NCBI GenBank assembly: GCA_020650975.1
Contig: JAIPMN010006923.1
Coordinates: 1-52,566, forward strand
Direction of reading: 5' to 3'
DNA length: 52,566 nucleotides
Source: Apostichopus californicus
Lineage: Eukaryota > Echinodermata > Holothuroidea > Aspidochirotida > Stichopodidae
The translations under genes were made by a program, and so were the position numbers. Numbering within the stretch: position 1 is the stretch's first letter; the number at the start of each line of letters is the position of its first letter. This document shows, one piece after another, positions 23,501-34,400 of this stretch. Below the pieces are notes generated by a model, which saw only the letters and a list, made by a program, of their open reading frames with translations, did no database searches and was not told where the DNA came from.

Positions 23501-26441
23501 CAACGCTGATTGCAGATGGTTTATTAATGATACACAGAATTTTGATGTCACGAAGTTAATAATTGTCAACACTACCCTGGAGAAAAATGTTTCCTGTTGC
23601 ACATTTTCACTTTTAGCCAAACGCAATGTTCATCGCCAAAGTTTGAAATGCCTCGTCGAGAATAAGCTTAACGCATTTGACAAATCTCCGATATACGTGT
23701 TGCGTAAGTACCGACTCAAACATGTTCTCATTACCTTTGAGCCTGTCGAGTAACGGTAAATAGACGTTATCAATCTATCAGAATGATAATGAAAGGTATA
23801 CTGACAGTTAATAATGAAAATGCATAAAATGAGGACACATATCAATGTGTTTTATTTTTATACATAGACAGCCACTTCCATGAGGTCAAGTGTCCAACAC
23901 GACCTTTGAAATGAGGACAGTAACATAACTATGTTGTTTATATAATATCTATAATAGAATGAGTCATTAATGTCTAACAATCAGCATTCTTTGTGATAAC
24001 AATTTCCTGCTCTGTTATTACATTGTCGATGTTTCTACATAGATCCTGCACACGCATGGTGGGAACCGCCTCGTGCTTTTGCCTCCTCCATGATTGCAGA
24101 CAGATCACAAACTGTAAACATTACCTGTTTGTCGGAAGGATACCCATCTCCAGTGGTCCATTTACAGATAAAGAATACAGACGAACACGACCAATGGTTT
24201 AATCTACCTTCTACTGCTGAGTTATTAGAGGACAGCATTACTTTTCAAAGATGGCAATTTCAGCTTCGTCTCACAAACAATACGTCAGTCTTTTTGAGAT
24301 GTTTTGCTTGTAACAACCAAACGAATAGTACAATCGATGAGGGTTTCTTAGTAGAAATAAGCCGTAAGTGACTCTGCCCATTTCCTTTTAATTATTCAAA
24401 TTAGCTTAGGAAGAATTTGTATCCCATGTACCGCTGGTAATTAAAGCTTTCATTTATTATATTGTTATTACTGAATATCCATGAAGAGAAACGCAATCAG
24501 AATAAAGTCTTACATTAGAGAAAAGCATCATCAATTGTATTTGTAATTTAAAAAGAGTCTTACGAATAGTTGATAATAGTTGATAACAATTAACTTTAAA
24601 TATATAATTACATAGTGATATTGATACACAATATTTCCAGGTCCTGTAACAGTTCTTATAAACAATACGTCACCAATAAACATCGCATTTGGCGACACAA
24701 TTACAATCATGTGTCATGCGGATGGTTACCCTATACCAAATGTTCATCTCGAAAGAAGTAAGGATGGAAAAAGTTGGGATAGCCTTCCACTGACGTCTGT
24801 AAGCAACGTGACATCTAACTTCACTAATAGCGTTATATATCAGTTGAATATCACAGTGCCAGGAACTACTAACTACAGATGTCTTGCCCAAAACAGAAAC
24901 GATGAGCTTGCGTACAGTGACATTCTTCACATAAATGTCCAAAGTAAGTTATGCTAATTACAATTACTTTCAGCACTGATTGATAGACAAAAGGAGGATG
25001 AACAATTATTCGATGATATTGATACAGCATCAATCCTGTGTGTAAACAAAGATGATAAAACATTCCGAAATCAGCACATTTATGTAGAAAGGGGATGCCC
25101 GTGATATCGTAGTATCGCCAATGCATATTAAATGACATCGATACCTCTTTCGTCATGATTTGTTTTTCTTCGTTATTTTTATTTGAAATTTACGAATGTA
25201 GATTTATTCACAGCAATCTGCCTGGAGTAGTCTGAAAGCTATTTCATTTCAATTTGTTTTGCATTTAGTGTGTTTCTTATATATAACATACCGTAACCTT
25301 TCGATCACAATAAACCATATCCATCAACAACCATTTGACATGATTATAATGTGACCTTATATCTTATGATTTTATCTTAGAGGCTATTCAGCAGCTGTTA
25401 ATGGATTACATGGTACTCATAATATCGCTTGTGGCAGTGGCTGCCGTGGCTTCATTGATATGCCTTCGTGGTAAGCATTGAATAATTTGACTAGTCTAGA
25501 TAAAAACAAAAGAAAGGTTCACCCGTTTGCATTCTTGTATGTAATCTTTAATCTCAATTCGTTCCAATCAAGGAACAAACATTGACCAAATTCACAATAT
25601 TTAGCAAATACTTATTCAACATATTATTTCTATCGAAATTTGTACCGTATGCAATTAATGTGCACGAGTTCAAAGGAATTGGATATTATGCATAACTAAC
25701 ACAGTCTAATTTTTTTATGTCGTATTTACTGTGAAAACCCCTTCATGCCGTTACCTACAGTGTAGTGTTCTTTCCTTTGCAGAAAAGGTTCTTAGTCGAC
25801 AATTGAGATCTAGATTTCGACGGTAAATAATAGTGTCTTCGTTTCCATTTCATCCCGTAGTTGTCGTTGCTGTAACATTACGTTACTTTACATATGTTGT
25901 TTCTGATTCTACATGTTTTGTAACCATCGTTTACAGATATACAGAATATCATTAAATAAGTAGGTTTCTGACATATAAAATACATCATGTTACATTGATG
26001 TAGGTTACAATATAGGATCACGATTAATTGCATTCCAGTGTATTATGCAAGACATCTTTACGAAATAAATATTAATAGCGCTGCATCGTAACGTCTAAAT
26101 ATGAATCAACTTAAATTACTAGGAGCTGTTTTGTGCTCGCAAACCATATCCTCCCACTTTAATATCCCATAGATCTATTCGTTAGATGCCGGGGTTTTCT
26201 TTCTTGAGGGGGGGGGGGGGTATGAAATGTCAATATCATATATGTTGCAAGGAGTGATACAATATTTAAAGGGATCTTTGTGTTTGATTGGATTTATATC
26301 GACAGTAACTGACGAAAGCGAGTACATCATTCCAAGTTTCTCTTTTGTTTTTATAGGGGTTGTCCTATGTTTCTATTAAAATGTATGTATTTTTATTTGC
26401 ATGTTAGACCAAGCGGTTTTGAAAATCATCGCAGTAACTAA
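17455..26441 (+). CDS. Gene B: four-Ig single-pass receptor with short basic tail
   Basis: Exons: signal peptide 17455-17542 (MQLGTNLSTALWKFHVMLAI then a hydrophobic core), Ig1 22851-23174, Ig2 23413-23703, Ig3 24043-24363, Ig4 24641-24943, membrane 25381-25470, tail 25783-25822 and 26408-26441 (stop TAA). Phases agree throughout; the sum is 1491 nt, 496 residues. Ig1 is V-like (LECPF, WKW, EDSGRYIC). Ig2 has KCC, SCC and LKCLVENK. Ig3 (ITCLSEGYPSP, LRCFACN) and Ig4 (IMCHADGYPIP, YRCLAQN) are I-set-like. The helix is MVLIISLVAVAAVASLICL. The tail (EKVLSRQLRSRFRR, then PSGFENHRSN) has no kinase, Tyr motif or other domain. AATAAA at 26614 follows. The first exon is the least certain: it needs a 5.3 kb intron holding the TIR element and antisense cassette C. 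Role inferred: cell-surface adhesion or recognition. Confidence 0.8.
17717..18742 (-). CDS. Ectodomain cassette C: signal peptide plus one V-like Ig domain
   Basis: Exon 1 (18676-18742) encodes MDLLLFLVSFATCMSASTYS and ends in phase 1 before GTGAGT. Exon 2 (17717-18031) is a phase 1-1 Ig exon with IIDCVLTF, ILWEHDGSPILR, MFSNDGTAAWLKI and CGDAGKYTC, the standard B-strand Cys, C-strand Trp and F-strand Cys. It resembles the first Ig domain of gene D (LWEFNYNPILR, FLDNDG, NDAGNYSC). No second Ig, membrane or stop exon was found near it. The next compatible minus-strand exon is the gene A membrane exon at 8168, about 9.5 kb downstream. Inference: alternative 5' end of gene A giving signal peptide, Ig, helix and pseudokinase. 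Otherwise it is a stranded fragment. Confidence 0.75.
19989..22676. mobile_element. Unclassified TIR transposon-like element, about 2.7 kb
   Basis: The ends are inverted copies: left CGCCGCAAAA.GGAATAATTGACGCAAAATG at 19991, and right, on the other strand, the same CGCCGC...GACGCAAAATG ending at 22674. Similarity continues inward for over 100 bp and is made of short repeats of the type AAAATGTAATAACTTTTGAC. TA lies just outside both ends, a possible target duplication. Inside are a 35-bp tandem array (20654-20756), a G/C-homopolymer run (21001) and a plus-strand frame of about 80 codons (22055-22297) with no domain I recognise. It looks non-autonomous. It sits in gene B intron 1, ending 174 bp before the Ig1 exon. 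Confidence 0.65.
20654..20756. repeat. Three-copy tandem repeat, 35-bp period
   Basis: The core GCATCTATTAG occurs at about 20667, 20702 and 20737, each followed by a CAGAT block and an AAGAAAATA spacer. It lies inside the TIR element and has no counterpart that I see in unit 1. Confidence 0.8.
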
Positions 26442-26613
26442 GAGGGCGAAATCAAGAACGTCCACAAACTGTTAGACGGATTTCCGGAATCGAGGGAGAA
26501 AGCATCCATAATTATGAGCGACATGAAAAGAAAAATAACAATGAGCAAATCCCCATCAATCCTAGACGGTTTACGTTCCGACCCGGTGAAATGAAATATT
26601 ATGATTAAGTCAA

Positions 26614-26619
26614 AATAAA
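26614..26619 (+). terminator. Candidate poly(A) signal of gene B
   Basis: AATAAA occurs 173 bp after the gene B stop codon (26439-26441). This supports the second tail exon as the terminal exon. Such hexamers are frequent in AT-rich DNA, so the call is modest. Confidence 0.4.
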
Positions 26620-28364
26620 TGGACCTCTCCATTGCATTTTGTCAATCTAGCGCTAGTATATACTTAATTTAGCAATTAAGGGGTTATAAAAAGTTCATGA
26701 AAGTACTATTAATCGTGATCACATGGGTAATGGGATGATATATTTCAACTAGATTAGTATACATTCCGTACTTTCAACATGTTCTACTTATATTATCGGC
26801 CGACATTTTATAAACGCTGATAGTCTTATATATATATGTAAGTTTTTCCAAGAATTTAGAAATAGTTGGTCGAACTGACACTGTGCTGTAATTTGATACA
26901 ATATGAGCTCCACCAGATTTATATATTGGAATGATCTCAGTAATTTTTAATTGAGTTGGGTAAAACACCTTCAGCAAAAGATAAATTCAAAATATGGGTA
27001 AGAGTTTCGATACTATGGTGATATATATGTTTTCAGATATCATGTTAAGTCCATCATATCCTGGTAATTTCGCAATTTGTAAAACAAGAATAGTAGTAAT
27101 GGTTTACTCAAGAGTCACTAGGTGTAAATTAAATATATCAAGTAAGTTAATATCTTTGAGAAAGTTAATAAAACGATGTACATTTTAATTTAAATTGTCA
27201 GATTGTCTCTTTGTAAAACAGATAAATTTACAAATATCGCAATAATAAGAAACAAAATTAAAGAATTAATTAGTGTAATTTGTTTTACTAGCAAAATTTG
27301 CACCGATAGATGTAAAAATCATCAAAAAACATTAGCAGAATTGTGTATATTACTTAAATTGCTGTTCTTTATAAGTGTCTCATCCATTCCAGTACCGTTT
27401 TCATTACCACACCCTCTTATTAATATCATAATAAAACCAGATAAAAACTTCTTACTATTCTTATTTCGACTAAAGTGCTCATAATAATGGGATTTGTTTA
27501 GAATTTCGAAAGATATTAGTAAATATGTTCTTAAAATTACGATAATGCAGTAAGTTATGTTCAGTGGGGCTTCGTTTATACGCACAACACAGTACATTTT
27601 TCTTGCAAACCTTCTTAATAATAACAGAAGTAATCCTATGTGTTTTCTGTAAACTTTTCTTAAACTTAATGTGGCGCATTGGATATTTCTATGAAAAATA
27701 TTACAACGATTATTATTAAATATTGTAAAAGCAGATTGACGTTTTTATCGGAAACACATTTAAAGAAAAATCCCTTTTACATGCATGTTGTCATTTCCCT
27801 TAATTATCTACAATGTCTAGATGACTGTATTGAGATGATGATTTTCAAAATGAGTTTGGACTTTAAAATCCCTCGCAAGAAGTTATTAATACATTTTCGT
27901 TAGTAAATTCATAAACACACGTTCAACTTCAGCTGCGTAGAGAAACATTACTATGATATCAATCATGAAAACACAATACTTATTAAGCAAACTTGGTGAA
28001 GGTAGTAATTTGTACCTTTATTTCCGGCTTATTGAAAAGATAACAGTGAATTACAAATCAAAATTAAGGCCAAATGTAAACAAAACGCATACCACAAGTA
28101 ATACTTGACTGCAAGGCAGTTAAGTTGTTAGTTAAGTCAACCCCAAGGGTGCATTTATTAAAACCAATTTGGCTACCAATTTTTTTTATGATTAATGTGT
28201 TTAGCATCACTTTCATTGTCACTTGGTTTAAGCTAGAAGTGTCTAAATCCGCCAACCTGTGTAAAAGAGAACATTTTAACGATAACGTGGTTTTCGCCAA
28301 ATTGTTTAAAGTGATAACCTTTAAAGGTTTTTGTTTGACAAAGAGGAAGAAATCACGAAAAATA
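26620..28364. other. Convergent interval between genes B and D
   Basis: The 3' ends of B (plus) and D (minus) face each other across this stretch. It holds the LINE remnant at 26774-27680. The rest is AT-rich. A minus-strand frame over 28064-28432 overlaps the gene D tail exon in another register, without family resemblance. Confidence 0.5.
26774..27680 (-). mobile_element. Degenerate non-LTR retrotransposon (LINE) remnant, minus strand
   Basis: On the minus strand, 26977-26774 encodes FYPTQLKITEIIPIYKSGGA and then SNY, ISKFLEKL, the start of a LINE reverse transcriptase domain (consensus LKIAKVIPIYKSGD, NYRPIS, SKILEK). Upstream at about 27680-27440, frames containing HRITSVIIKKVCKKN, YKRSPTEHN and FSRNKN resemble the linker between endonuclease and reverse transcriptase in jockey/CR1-like LINEs. 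Frames are broken and most of the reverse transcriptase is missing. A 55-bp piece (GATTGTCTCTTTGTAAAAC, 27205) recurs at 30578 in a gene D intron, so a second fragment of the same family lies there. Confidence 0.7.
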
Positions 28365-28457
28365 TCATTTTCTTTCAAGAAGATCATATGCATATCTCTT
28401 TCCTTGAGCACTATGGTAGCCATGTCTTCCACTCTCCTCGTTTAGAACGAATTTTTT
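28365..28457 (-). CDS. Gene D terminal exon (cytoplasmic tail)
   Basis: A strong acceptor (TTTTTTCTTCGCAG) opens a phase 0 exon, exactly as needed after the preceding kinase exon ends at GMQPTEQ. It encodes 30 residues including GYHSAQGKRYAYDLLERK, then TGA. YDLL is a YxxL motif. A longer frame in another register covers the same stretch but has no family match and the wrong phase. Confidence 0.7.
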   Translation of the reverse strand, partial: KKFVLNEESGRHGYHSAQGKRYAYDLLERK

Positions 28458-31400
28458 CTGCGAAGAAAAAATACATTTCTATGAAGAGAGTAAGATAAAA
28501 AATATGTATCTTCTGTAACATATTTCTTCATTCCCGTGGAAAACGGTATGTCAAGGTCATAACACTTTCTATGGTATTAAGTGTTTTACCTTACTTGTTG
28601 TATACCGATAAGGTAATGTGAAGTCAAAATGTTGTTCTTACTATTCAAAAATACGAAGAGATCATACCATAATTCTGTAATGCTTTATGCTTCAAAGTTA
28701 ACGTACATTATAGAGACGTAGACAATTATCAGTTGCAACTTAAAGTTATATTGTGAGGTCCCAAAACCCTTCAAATAGGCGTAAATACATACCTGTTCAG
28801 TAGGTTGCATTCCCTGTAGTTGCTCTGCAATTTTGGTAAATGCTGGTCTCTTATTCGCTTTGCTACTCCAGACAGACTTCATAATACTCGAGCTAAATAA
28901 ATATAATATAAAGAATCCAGAGTTGTGAAATGACCAACGGTGCCGTAGTGTATTTATGAAAATGAAGAAATACGTAAAGACTAAACCACCACACCGACAC
29001 TCTAATACAAGTGGAAGAAAGTAATGGGACGGCTGGAAACCTTTACATGATACATCAATAAAACAATGTATCCATTTCACAGATGATTACCCACAAAATA
29101 TGTTTAGATTTCCTAATATTTAATAATTCTCTTATAAAATGGCGGCTGCCCGACATTTAAGTTTCCCAACACTTTGTTGACTTACATGTCATGTGGGCAA
29201 TTCAATGGAACTTGTAAAAGAACCCCTTCTCTCACACGCTGCTCTATTTTGCTCCTGTTTACACCTTTATATGGTGTATCTCCTGTCAGTGAGATTGAAA
29301 AGAATCAAAAGCTATTATATTTTGTGCAAAAAGAAATTAACCATGTAAATTTACGATTCCAAAAGTTATATTTCACTTATTTAAAGGTTAGGCGGTCGGC
29401 AATATGTAGAGATAATCATTGTCAAGCCACAACGAATAGGATGATACAATGAAATGTCCTATTAGGTAAAAAAAAAAGGAGCGACTTATGTAATGAGCTA
29501 CTGACACATAGATCTTAATCCGTTAAGGAGATTTATAAATGTCGTGCTGGGATGAAGCTAGATTGGCAATTTGTACAGCTGATCTCTATTAAAGAAAATA
29601 TTAAATGAAAGAAAACCATAGAGCATTTAGGAATATTCGGCTCGATGATGTCATATGGTAATTGGTTAAGTCTGTAGAACTTTCTTGCAAGGCTTATTAA
29701 CAACAGTGCTCTGTGTCGAACAAGAGTTGAAGTTACCTACCATATGAAAACAGTTCCCACAAAAACACACCGTAAGACCAGACATCACACTTGGTACCAT
29801 AGTCACCAAGGGAAATAGCTTCTGGGGACAGCCATTCGAATGGAGATTTATTCTGTAAAATTAACAAATTAACAAAAAAGGCAAATAGCAGAATAGTCAC
29901 CATATATAACTGTAGACAAAATATCGATTTGATATGAAAAGTTTCAATTGTCATATTTGATGTCATAAATTCTTTTTGTATCCCTGATTTTCATTTAAAT
30001 TTATAATCTGCCATGGTTTCCTGCGCATGTAGTAAAATCTATGTTTTTTAACTTAAAGTAGTACGTATCATACCTACCGCATCCAACAGTTTCTTCACTA
30101 TTTCATCTGCAGCTTCTTGTGGCCAAAAAGCGAAGAGCTTGCATCGAAAATGTCTATCTAGGAGTGTCTTCCTGGCACATATTGCAGGGTGGTAAAACTG
30201 GAAAAAGATTTTAAAAAAAGGAGTACACAGTCGCTTGTTGCGGGCATCTGATTGGATAGATGGATGATAGATGTTCGTTACAAAGAACTGTGATATCAGT
30301 TACGTACCTGGTGACCATGCAAAAACTCCATTGCATTCGCAACGTCGTTTGCAAACGCGATCAACTTTGTGTGAAAAAGTTGGCTTGAAGTACCACTGAC
30401 GCTTGTGGCGTAGTGATTGTTAGATCCAGTGATTTCTTGGCAATTCCGAAGAAGAAAATCTCTCACATTTCCTCCTTCTTGGAATTCATGAAAAGTGTAA
30501 CTGGGCACTATGTTAAAAATAAAAATTGTTCACGACAGTTAATACAAATGATGTGCAAGTTAATTGATATTTCCAGATTGTCTCTTTGTAAAACAGATAA
30601 ATTTACGAATATCTCAATATTAAGAAACAAATTCATCGCCGCAGTTCATACCATGGGGTTAGAAGAGATACCCAATACATCAATTCTATGAGATTAGTAG
30701 TATAGGAGGAGATTGTTACCTCCATTACATACATACCCCATGCATTGCTTCACCATATGATACATGTCTCCTTATAATACACTATAACCCACTAAATTAT
30801 AGTAAGTCCCTGAAGGATGTGAACTGGGGAACAATTTTGGTCCCGTTCTGGGTACCTGTCAGCGAAGACGATATAGATAAACCGTCTCTAGGAATGAGAT
30901 CAAAACTAACCTTGTTCAGTATCCATTCCAATCAATGCAACCACATTCCTATGGTTTGGAATAGATGTCTGCATCTTTGTAGCTGCCATAAATCGCCGAG
31001 TTTCTGCAAGAGTTACGCCTCCTTGACAGGTAAAATGTAAGAAGACACTCCATAAGGTATAGAAGTAGTATAAATTTGTATCTCCATAATATTCCATGTA
31101 TTTCATGACATATTTTACTAGATTACTGCACTTCATAAAGAATTATGAACAAAGGCGCCGAAATGTTATTACAGAGGATTAATTGGGCACACAATAGTAT
31201 AAAGACTATATGTTGTATTTCAGTTGTAGATACATTTGTTACGTTTTAGAGAGTAAATGATTACAAAATACATTTAATCTATCAATACTGTGTAGCTCTA
31301 AGTCCTGCTCTAACTTGTATTTAACTTTTATCATTCGCCAGGCGTAGAAATCGACGGATGTAATGGTAATATTACGTCCCACCCATCCCCATTATTTATG

Positions 31401-34400
31401 ACTTTACTTTATCGTTGCAAAATAGCTACGAAAGTTCCATAGGAATTTGAAAATATTGAACTTCCGATGGATTCATCCCCCTGAATTCCTCCAGGTCCTT
31501 ATACATCCTTCCTCAACTATGTTTATTTAAACTAAGAATAGATCGTTTATACATCAAATTCACTACTCAGATATGTATTAATTTCTATTCTTTCAATATT
31601 GCAAAAGCTAAAAATGGACTGCATTGTTCTGATTTTTCGTTGGCAATTTAAAGTCGTGCGGGTTCTCATTACCTGCAACTCTTTTAGCGAGTACAGTGAT
31701 CTTTCCATCAGTTGTCTCGTACTCTGCACTGAAGTACTCAAACATTTCATTCCCATGCAGTTTTGTCAATAATGAATATCCTTTAGAAGGGATACGACCT
31801 TTACATGGTGAGGCGTCTGAAATAATGAGACAACGTAGGGAAACGAAATTCAGTGAAGAATAACATTACGGAAGTTACATCAAGAGGCATAGAAGCTATT
31901 TTATTCACTCTTTTCTTTTGTTGAGATTTTTAGATGCTTAATATTGTTTGTAAATAGTGATTTGTTAATACTTTATTCAAAATTACAGTATATGAATGAT
32001 ACCTTTAGTATTACAACTGTATCTGTTCCAGCAATAATTATATAAAGACAAACATTAATGGTAAGAAATTTTCTCTAGGAATATACTTACTGTGATATAT
32101 TTCTTCCTCGGCATTTAGTTCTTGATCTTCATAGATAGGTCGAATTGATGTTTGATATTGCACGCTAGAAAATACAATAATTATTAAAAATAATAGTAAC
32201 GATTATAATAATATATAGTATTTATATTTGAAAGACAGTGATATTTAAATGAAACACAGCTGCTTAGCATTGAGGTACTCTTACATCTCTGCTTATACTA
32301 TACAAAAAAATACTGCAGTAGTTCACATTTAATAGTGGATTTAATATGCTTATCTTTTGACAATTCCTTTGATCATATAAAAAAGCTCTTCTTATATATA
32401 ATACTAATTTTAGTATCTGCGGTTTTAATAGTAATCTACTACTTGCCAAGAAAAGTACCGTGAAAAGTGTTTTGCAATGTATATGCTGCTTACGTTTCCC
32501 AAGCATATCATATTAAAGAGAGGAAACAATTTACAGAATTACAAATACTGCTATGATAAGAACTTGTTACCTTGTACCTGTAGCTTCGGAAGATCTAGTC
32601 TGAGCTTTTGCTGTTTGCAGTGTAAAAATATTTAAGAAATTTTATATATCGTGTAACATCATGTGAGAATCAACATATTTCAGCATTTCGAGTCATTAAA
32701 TGTAGCTTGAAATTTTAATACATATTCTTTACATTCTCTCTACAAGATAAACAAAAACGTAACGTTAAAAGGGGAGATATATTGGAAAGTGAAACGAAAT
32801 TTATAAAGTTGGTAAACGCTTAATATTCAAGTATTAATTTTTTTAAAGAGCCCTTTGAACAAATGAAAAAGTGAAACTAAAAACTGTTTTGATTTTGTTA
32901 TAACAATGTTGTTATTATGTCCTGTATGACTATGTTTGAGTAGCAGTTTCTGAATTAAGTATCTTACATCTCACACATGCAATCAAGGTAGTAACTGCGA
33001 TTAAAATAACCAGGATTAAGGAAACAACCGCATACGATGAATAAGCTGTAGATAAAGTGAAACACATGAATTAATTTATCGATACTTTTAAATACAATTC
33101 TAACTTTTACGAAAACAAAGATTGAAGTTAAACTTTTAAGGTATTGCCATCTACTTTGGCTTTAGCGTTCAGTAGAATTAATGAGTAAGCCATCTATTAA
33201 CAACAAACTGAAATGTTGATGTTTTAATTATGAACATACTGCAGTACCATCAATAAGTTTATAAATATAGCAGTCATCAACGAGTTACAAATAAAACCCC
33301 ATAGAATACGAAAATAATTAAGCTTTGTTCCTTCCTAATTTTGTTATGCTTAGATACATGTTCATATGGACAATAGATTGCTTATGATGCAGAGGATTGG
33401 ATCACGTTACGATATATGTTGTTGAATTGATACGAGTTGGTCACACGTCGAAAGTACAACCATAATATAATTATGCAAATTGTAATAATACTGATGACAA
33501 GAAATAAGAAAATTCCAATTTTTGTCTGAATTGAATATAATAGATAGAACAAAATTGAGGCAATGAGCTGTCTATCATAATCTGAGTACTACAATTTCAT
33601 GGAAAGTAGCTTTCAAGTACCGCTCACACACACACAACTGCTGTACACAACGACTTATCATTAAAACATCATGATTGACTGCTAAGTTGTGCGTTGAGTC
33701 GCCTCATTATTTGAAAAAAAAACATGTGATATTCACACCATTTGATTTAACTATGAAATATATGAAGATAACATTACTTAATTGCGACTTCTGATCCGTT
33801 TAATCCAATTAAACTTCAAAGCCTAATTTTCATCGTTTCACAATAAACAGCTTTATGTTGGGATACAAAACAATAAATTAAAACAGAAAGAAAGATACTT
33901 AACTGTACGTCGTGGTTATCTCAATCGTTACGGCATCGCTTATCACATAACTACCCATTGAGTTATTCGCAACGCACCTGTACTTTTCCGCATTTGTGAG
34001 ATTCGAACTATGCAACTTGAATGTCCAAATCTGAAAAGTTGATCTATTCGATGACATAGGAGCTCTGTATATCTGTTCTTGCCATACCCCAGTTTCTCTG
34101 TTTAATCTCTCTAGGGACACGTTTGGTGCAGGGTTCCCATCTGATTGACATGTTAGTTCAAAGTCATCGTTCTTCGGAATTATATTCGGTTTCGTTCCCA
34201 ACATGTTGATACTACTGTTAACTGAAAGATAAACATTTCATGTCAACTTTAAATTATTACCAAAGTCGGAATAAACAATACTTGTGATATTAACCTAAAT
34301 TTATGTTGCAGACGCAAGATTTCTACAGATATACGTTTCATATTTCATAGCAAAATAAAATTCAATAAAAACGCTACTCCATTGCAAAATTGTAAAAGTG

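Noticed and set aside
28064-28432. Minus-strand frame of about 122 codons
   Set aside because: It overlaps the gene D tail exon in another register. The register that joins gene D in phase gives a sensible 30-residue tail with a strong acceptor; this one has no homology that I recognise.
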